From contig NC_014216.1 of NCBI RefSeq assembly GCF_000092205.1, positions 2,237,742 through 2,301,741 on the forward strand: 64,000 nucleotides of DNA, read 5' to 3'. This document shows, one piece after another, positions 61,731 to 64,000 of this stretch. Origin of the DNA: Desulfurivibrio alkaliphilus AHT 2 (GTDB lineage: Bacteria; Desulfobacterota; Desulfobulbia; Desulfobulbales; Desulfurivibrionaceae). Within the stretch, counting starts at the first letter, position 1, and the number at the start of each line of letters is the position of its first letter. A program made the position numbers and the translations under genes. Under the pieces are notes generated by a model that searched no databases, was not told the DNA's origin, and saw only the letters and a program-made list of their open reading frames with translations.

Positions 61731-63647
61731 ATGAAAACTATACAATTTCTGCCGGATAATGTCTCCATCGAGGTGGAGGAAGGGGAAAATCTGCTGGCCG
61801 CTGCCGCCCGGGCCGGGGTCTATGTCAACGCCTATTGCGGTGGCGATGGGGTTTGCGGCAAGTGCAAAGTGGCGGTGGAGTCCGGCGAGGTGGAGTCGGG
61901 CAAAGCACGCCTGAAAAACGATGATTACGCCGCCGGCCTGCGTCTGGCCTGCCAGAGCCGGGTCAAAAGCGACCTGGTGGTAAGGATCCCGGAAGCCATG
62001 GGCAAGGACGGCAAGGCCCTGAAGCGCAAACCCGCCGCCACCCGCACCATTTCCGCCCGCTCTCTGGATCAGCTCATCGGCGACTGGCACCTTGACCCGC
62101 CGGTGGAAAAGCGTTTTCTCAAACTCGATCCTCCCACCATGGAGAACAATATTCCCGATCTCCAGCGGCTGATGCGGGCCATCCGCCAGGATTGCCACGA
62201 CTGCAAGGAGCCCACCTTCGATCACCCCGACTTGCTCAAGGAGTTGCCCTTTACCCTGCGAGAGGCCGGCTGGCAGGTAACGGTGATTTTGCTCAAAGGC
62301 CGCCGGGCCGAGGAACCGGCCCGGATCATCGCCGTGGAACCGGGCGACACCACCGCCAGCCTGTACGGCCTGGCAGTGGATATCGGCACCACCACGGTCT
62401 GCGGCATGCTGGTCGACCTTAACAGCGGCAAGATCATCGCCGAGGCCTCGGCCTACAACGACCAGATCTCCTGCGGCGAAGACGTCATTTCCCGGATCGT
62501 CTACTCCCAGCGGGGCGACGGCCTGCGCACCCTGCAGGGCAAAGTGGTGCGGACCATCAACAACATTATCGAAACGCTCTGCAAGACCGTGATCATCAGC
62601 CCCAGCGACATCAGTTATATCATGGCGGCGGGTAACACCATCATGAGCCATCTGCTGCTGGGGCTGGACCCCAAGTTTATCCGGGAAGCGCCCTATGTAC
62701 CCACCTGCAGCCATTTCCCCCTGACCAAGGCGGCGGAACTGGGGGTGCTGGCCCACCCTTCGGTGCGGCTTTTTCTCTACCCGGCGGTGGCCAGTTATGT
62801 GGGCGGCGACATCATCGCCGGGGTGCACGCCTGCCGGATGTATAAAAGCCCGGAATTGACCCTGTTCATCGACATCGGCACCAACGGGGAAATCGTGGTG
62901 GGCAATGAAGAATGGATGGTCTGCGCCGCCTGCTCGGCCGGCCCGGCCTTCGAGGGCGGCGGCATCCGCCATGGCATGCGGGCCAACTCCGGGGCCATCG
63001 AAAACTTCCATATCCACCCCGAAACCCTGGAGCCGATGATCATTACCATCGACCGCATCAAGCCTTGCGGCATTTGCGGCTCCGGCCTGATCGCCATCGT
63101 GGCCGAACTGCTCAACGCCGGGGTCATCGACCCCCAGGGCAAATTCAACCGCAGCCTGGAGCACCACCGGATCCGCCAGGGTGAAGATGGCTGGGAATAC
63201 GTGCTGGCCTGGGGCAAAGACGCCCTGCTGGGCCAGGATGTAGCCATCAGCGAGGTTGACCTGGACAATCTGATCCGGGCCAAGGGGGCCATGTATGCCG
63301 GCTATCAAACCCTGCTGGAGTCGGTGGGCATGGATTTTGCCGATTTGGACCGGGTGATTCTGGCCGGCAATTTCGGCGCCTACATCGACCTGGAACGGGC
63401 CATCACCATCGGCCTGCTGCCGGATATCCCGCGGGAGCGCTTTTTCTACCTGGGCAACGGCTCTTTGCTGGGCTGCCGGGTCAGCCTCAGCGATAATCAG
63501 CGTTTCCGGGAGCGGATGCTGGTCTCCGAGCTGGTCACCAACCTGGAATTGGCGGAAAACGCCCAGTTCATGGACCATTACATGGCCGCCCTGTTCCTGC
63601 CCCACACCAACCTGAGCCTGTTTCCCACGGTGGCCAAAACGCGCTGA
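61731..63647 (+). CDS. reductive activator of corrinoid proteins (RACo, 2Fe-2S plus DUF4445/ASKHA)
   Basis: A 638-residue protein. The N-terminal plant-type 2Fe-2S ferredoxin has Cys36, Cys42, Cys45 and Cys74. A linker with Cys-x2-Cys (DCHDCKEP, near 145) leads to an ASKHA ATPase core with LAVDIGTTTVCGML (about 218), FIDIGTNGEIVVG and CSAGPAFEGGGI. The end has the family motif ILAGNFGAYIDLERA. RACo-type proteins use ATP and a low-potential electron to reactivate the Co(II) form of corrinoid proteins, for example in the Wood-Ljungdahl pathway or demethylation systems. No corrinoid protein is in the window. It reads rightward into a glycosyltransferase-like gene 26 bases later. Confidence 0.92.
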   Translation: MKTIQFLPDNVSIEVEEGENLLAAAARAGVYVNAYCGGDGVCGKCKVAVESGEVESGKARLKNDDYAAGLRLACQSRVKSDLVVRIPEAMGKDGKALKRKPAATRTISARSLDQLIGDWHLDPPVEKRFLKLDPPTMENNIPDLQRLMRAIRQDCHDCKEPTFDHPDLLKELPFTLREAGWQVTVILLKGRRAEEPARIIAVEPGDTTASLYGLAVDIGTTTVCGMLVDLNSGKIIAEASAYNDQISCGEDVISRIVYSQRGDGLRTLQGKVVRTINNIIETLCKTVIISPSDISYIMAAGNTIMSHLLLGLDPKFIREAPYVPTCSHFPLTKAAELGVLAHPSVRLFLYPAVASYVGGDIIAGVHACRMYKSPELTLFIDIGTNGEIVVGNEEWMVCAACSAGPAFEGGGIRHGMRANSGAIENFHIHPETLEPMIITIDRIKPCGICGSGLIAIVAELLNAGVIDPQGKFNRSLEHHRIRQGEDGWEYVLAWGKDALLGQDVAISEVDLDNLIRAKGAMYAGYQTLLESVGMDFADLDRVILAGNFGAYIDLERAITIGLLPDIPRERFFYLGNGSLLGCRVSLSDNQRFRERMLVSELVTNLELAENAQFMDHYMAALFLPHTNLSLFPTVAKTR

Positions 63648-63673
63648 GGGCAGGTACCGGTGGAGCAGCTTTT

Positions 63674-64000
63674 ATGGCAATTGACGTCGATATCTCCTTC
63701 TGCCTGGCGGAACCGGTCACGGCGGTCGAATTACGGGGGTTTCTGGCGGCCGTGGAAGAACATGCCGACCCGGTGGCCTACGAGGTTATCGTCGCCGGGC
63801 TGGACTGCTCGCCACAAAGCCCGGAAGGACGGAGCCTGCAGGCCGATTTTCCCCAGCTTACCATCTATGAAAACCCGCCGCCCACCCCTGGCCGCCGCCT
63901 CAACCATGCCATGGGACTGGCTGTCGGCCGCTATCTGGCCCCTTGGTCGCCCCGGATCTACCCGCTGGCCGGCTGCCTGTTCAACCTCGTGCAATTCATG
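63674..64000 (+). CDS. glycosyltransferase family 2-like protein (partial, runs off the right edge)
   Basis: 109 codons from the ATG at 63674, with GGAG about nine bases upstream. The sequence VDISFCLAEPVTAVELRGFL and YEVIVAGLDCSP, then FPQLTIYENPPPTPGRRLNHAMGLAVGRYLAPW, follows the GT-A/family 2 pattern (EVIVVD-, later N-x-G-x-A-x-A-x-G-x-Y-L). However, the usual D-x-D metal site is not yet seen; the position after GRYL reads SPRIYP. It may be a degenerate or non-catalytic member. The C-terminus is outside the window. Confidence 0.6.
   Translation, partial: MAIDVDISFCLAEPVTAVELRGFLAAVEEHADPVAYEVIVAGLDCSPQSPEGRSLQADFPQLTIYENPPPTPGRRLNHAMGLAVGRYLAPWSPRIYPLAGCLFNLVQFM

Overview
The window is a GC-rich (roughly 60%), densely packed bacterial chromosome segment. 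It probably comes from an anaerobic or facultatively anaerobic Desulfobacterota, with the order Desulfobulbales as my best guess. Reasons are inference from gene content: an AhbD-like radical SAM haem enzyme, a RACo-type reductive activator of corrinoid proteins, a two-piece RdgC-like pair, flagellar regulator genes (flgM, fliK-like) and many HDOD/GGDEF/sensor-kinase genes. It is mostly core chromosome; no phage, CRISPR array or complete insertion sequence was seen.

Layout. 1-3130: start of a nuo operon (nuoA, partial nuoB), mpl with a small upstream gene, tRNA-Ala. 3430-9000: the cell-shape operon mreB-mreC-mreD-mrdA-rodA. 9100-12970: a leftward haem cluster, ahbD-like, hemE, an HD-domain gene and hemH. 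13140-17810: nadE, hisD, a Lit/DUF1461-like membrane protein, flgM. 18140-23250: polA, a PpiD-type foldase, two tRNA-Ser genes. 23370-27220: a chrB-like gene, an HD phosphohydrolase and an MFS transporter in one probable operon. 27275-36380: leftward radA, hemW, radC, gatB and the RdgC-like pair, interrupted by a 3 kb insertion (methyltransferase plus frameshifted HDOD-GAF-GGDEF gene). 36570-42830: tRNA-Lys, tRNA-Glu, two sensor kinases, a fliK-like gene and a small hypothetical. 43170-47370: HIT protein, mobB, mobA, moeA-like, serS. 47520-51800: a REC-PAS-GGDEF protein, ddl and a B12-binding radical SAM protein. 52000-56320: lgt, an M16 double-domain protease, rpe. 56460-60520: a four-gene envelope cluster with two FlgO-like proteins and an acidic membrane protein. 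60770-64000: a nitrilase-family amidase, the RACo protein and the start of a glycosyltransferase-like gene.

The most interesting signal is between the genes. Four 107-bp imperfect palindromes (about 16.2, 40.3, 47.4 and 56.3 kb) and one 51-bp short form (9.0 kb) share a conserved core. Each lies just behind a stop codon, in the same orientation as that gene. The outer 15 bp differ from copy to copy, yet both arms of each copy are perfectly complementary. One copy sits in a 143-bp segment flanked by a perfect 15-bp direct repeat that contains the ATGA stop/start junction of two genes. This looks like a recent insertion that split a translationally coupled pair. A second, shorter hairpin family shows the same design (conserved core, locus-specific paired arms). 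A 131-bp MITE-like palindrome with 24-bp perfect arms lies behind hisD.

The haem cluster pairs HemE and a ferrochelatase with an AhbD-type decarboxylase. That suggests a mixed, oxygen-independent coproporphyrin route.
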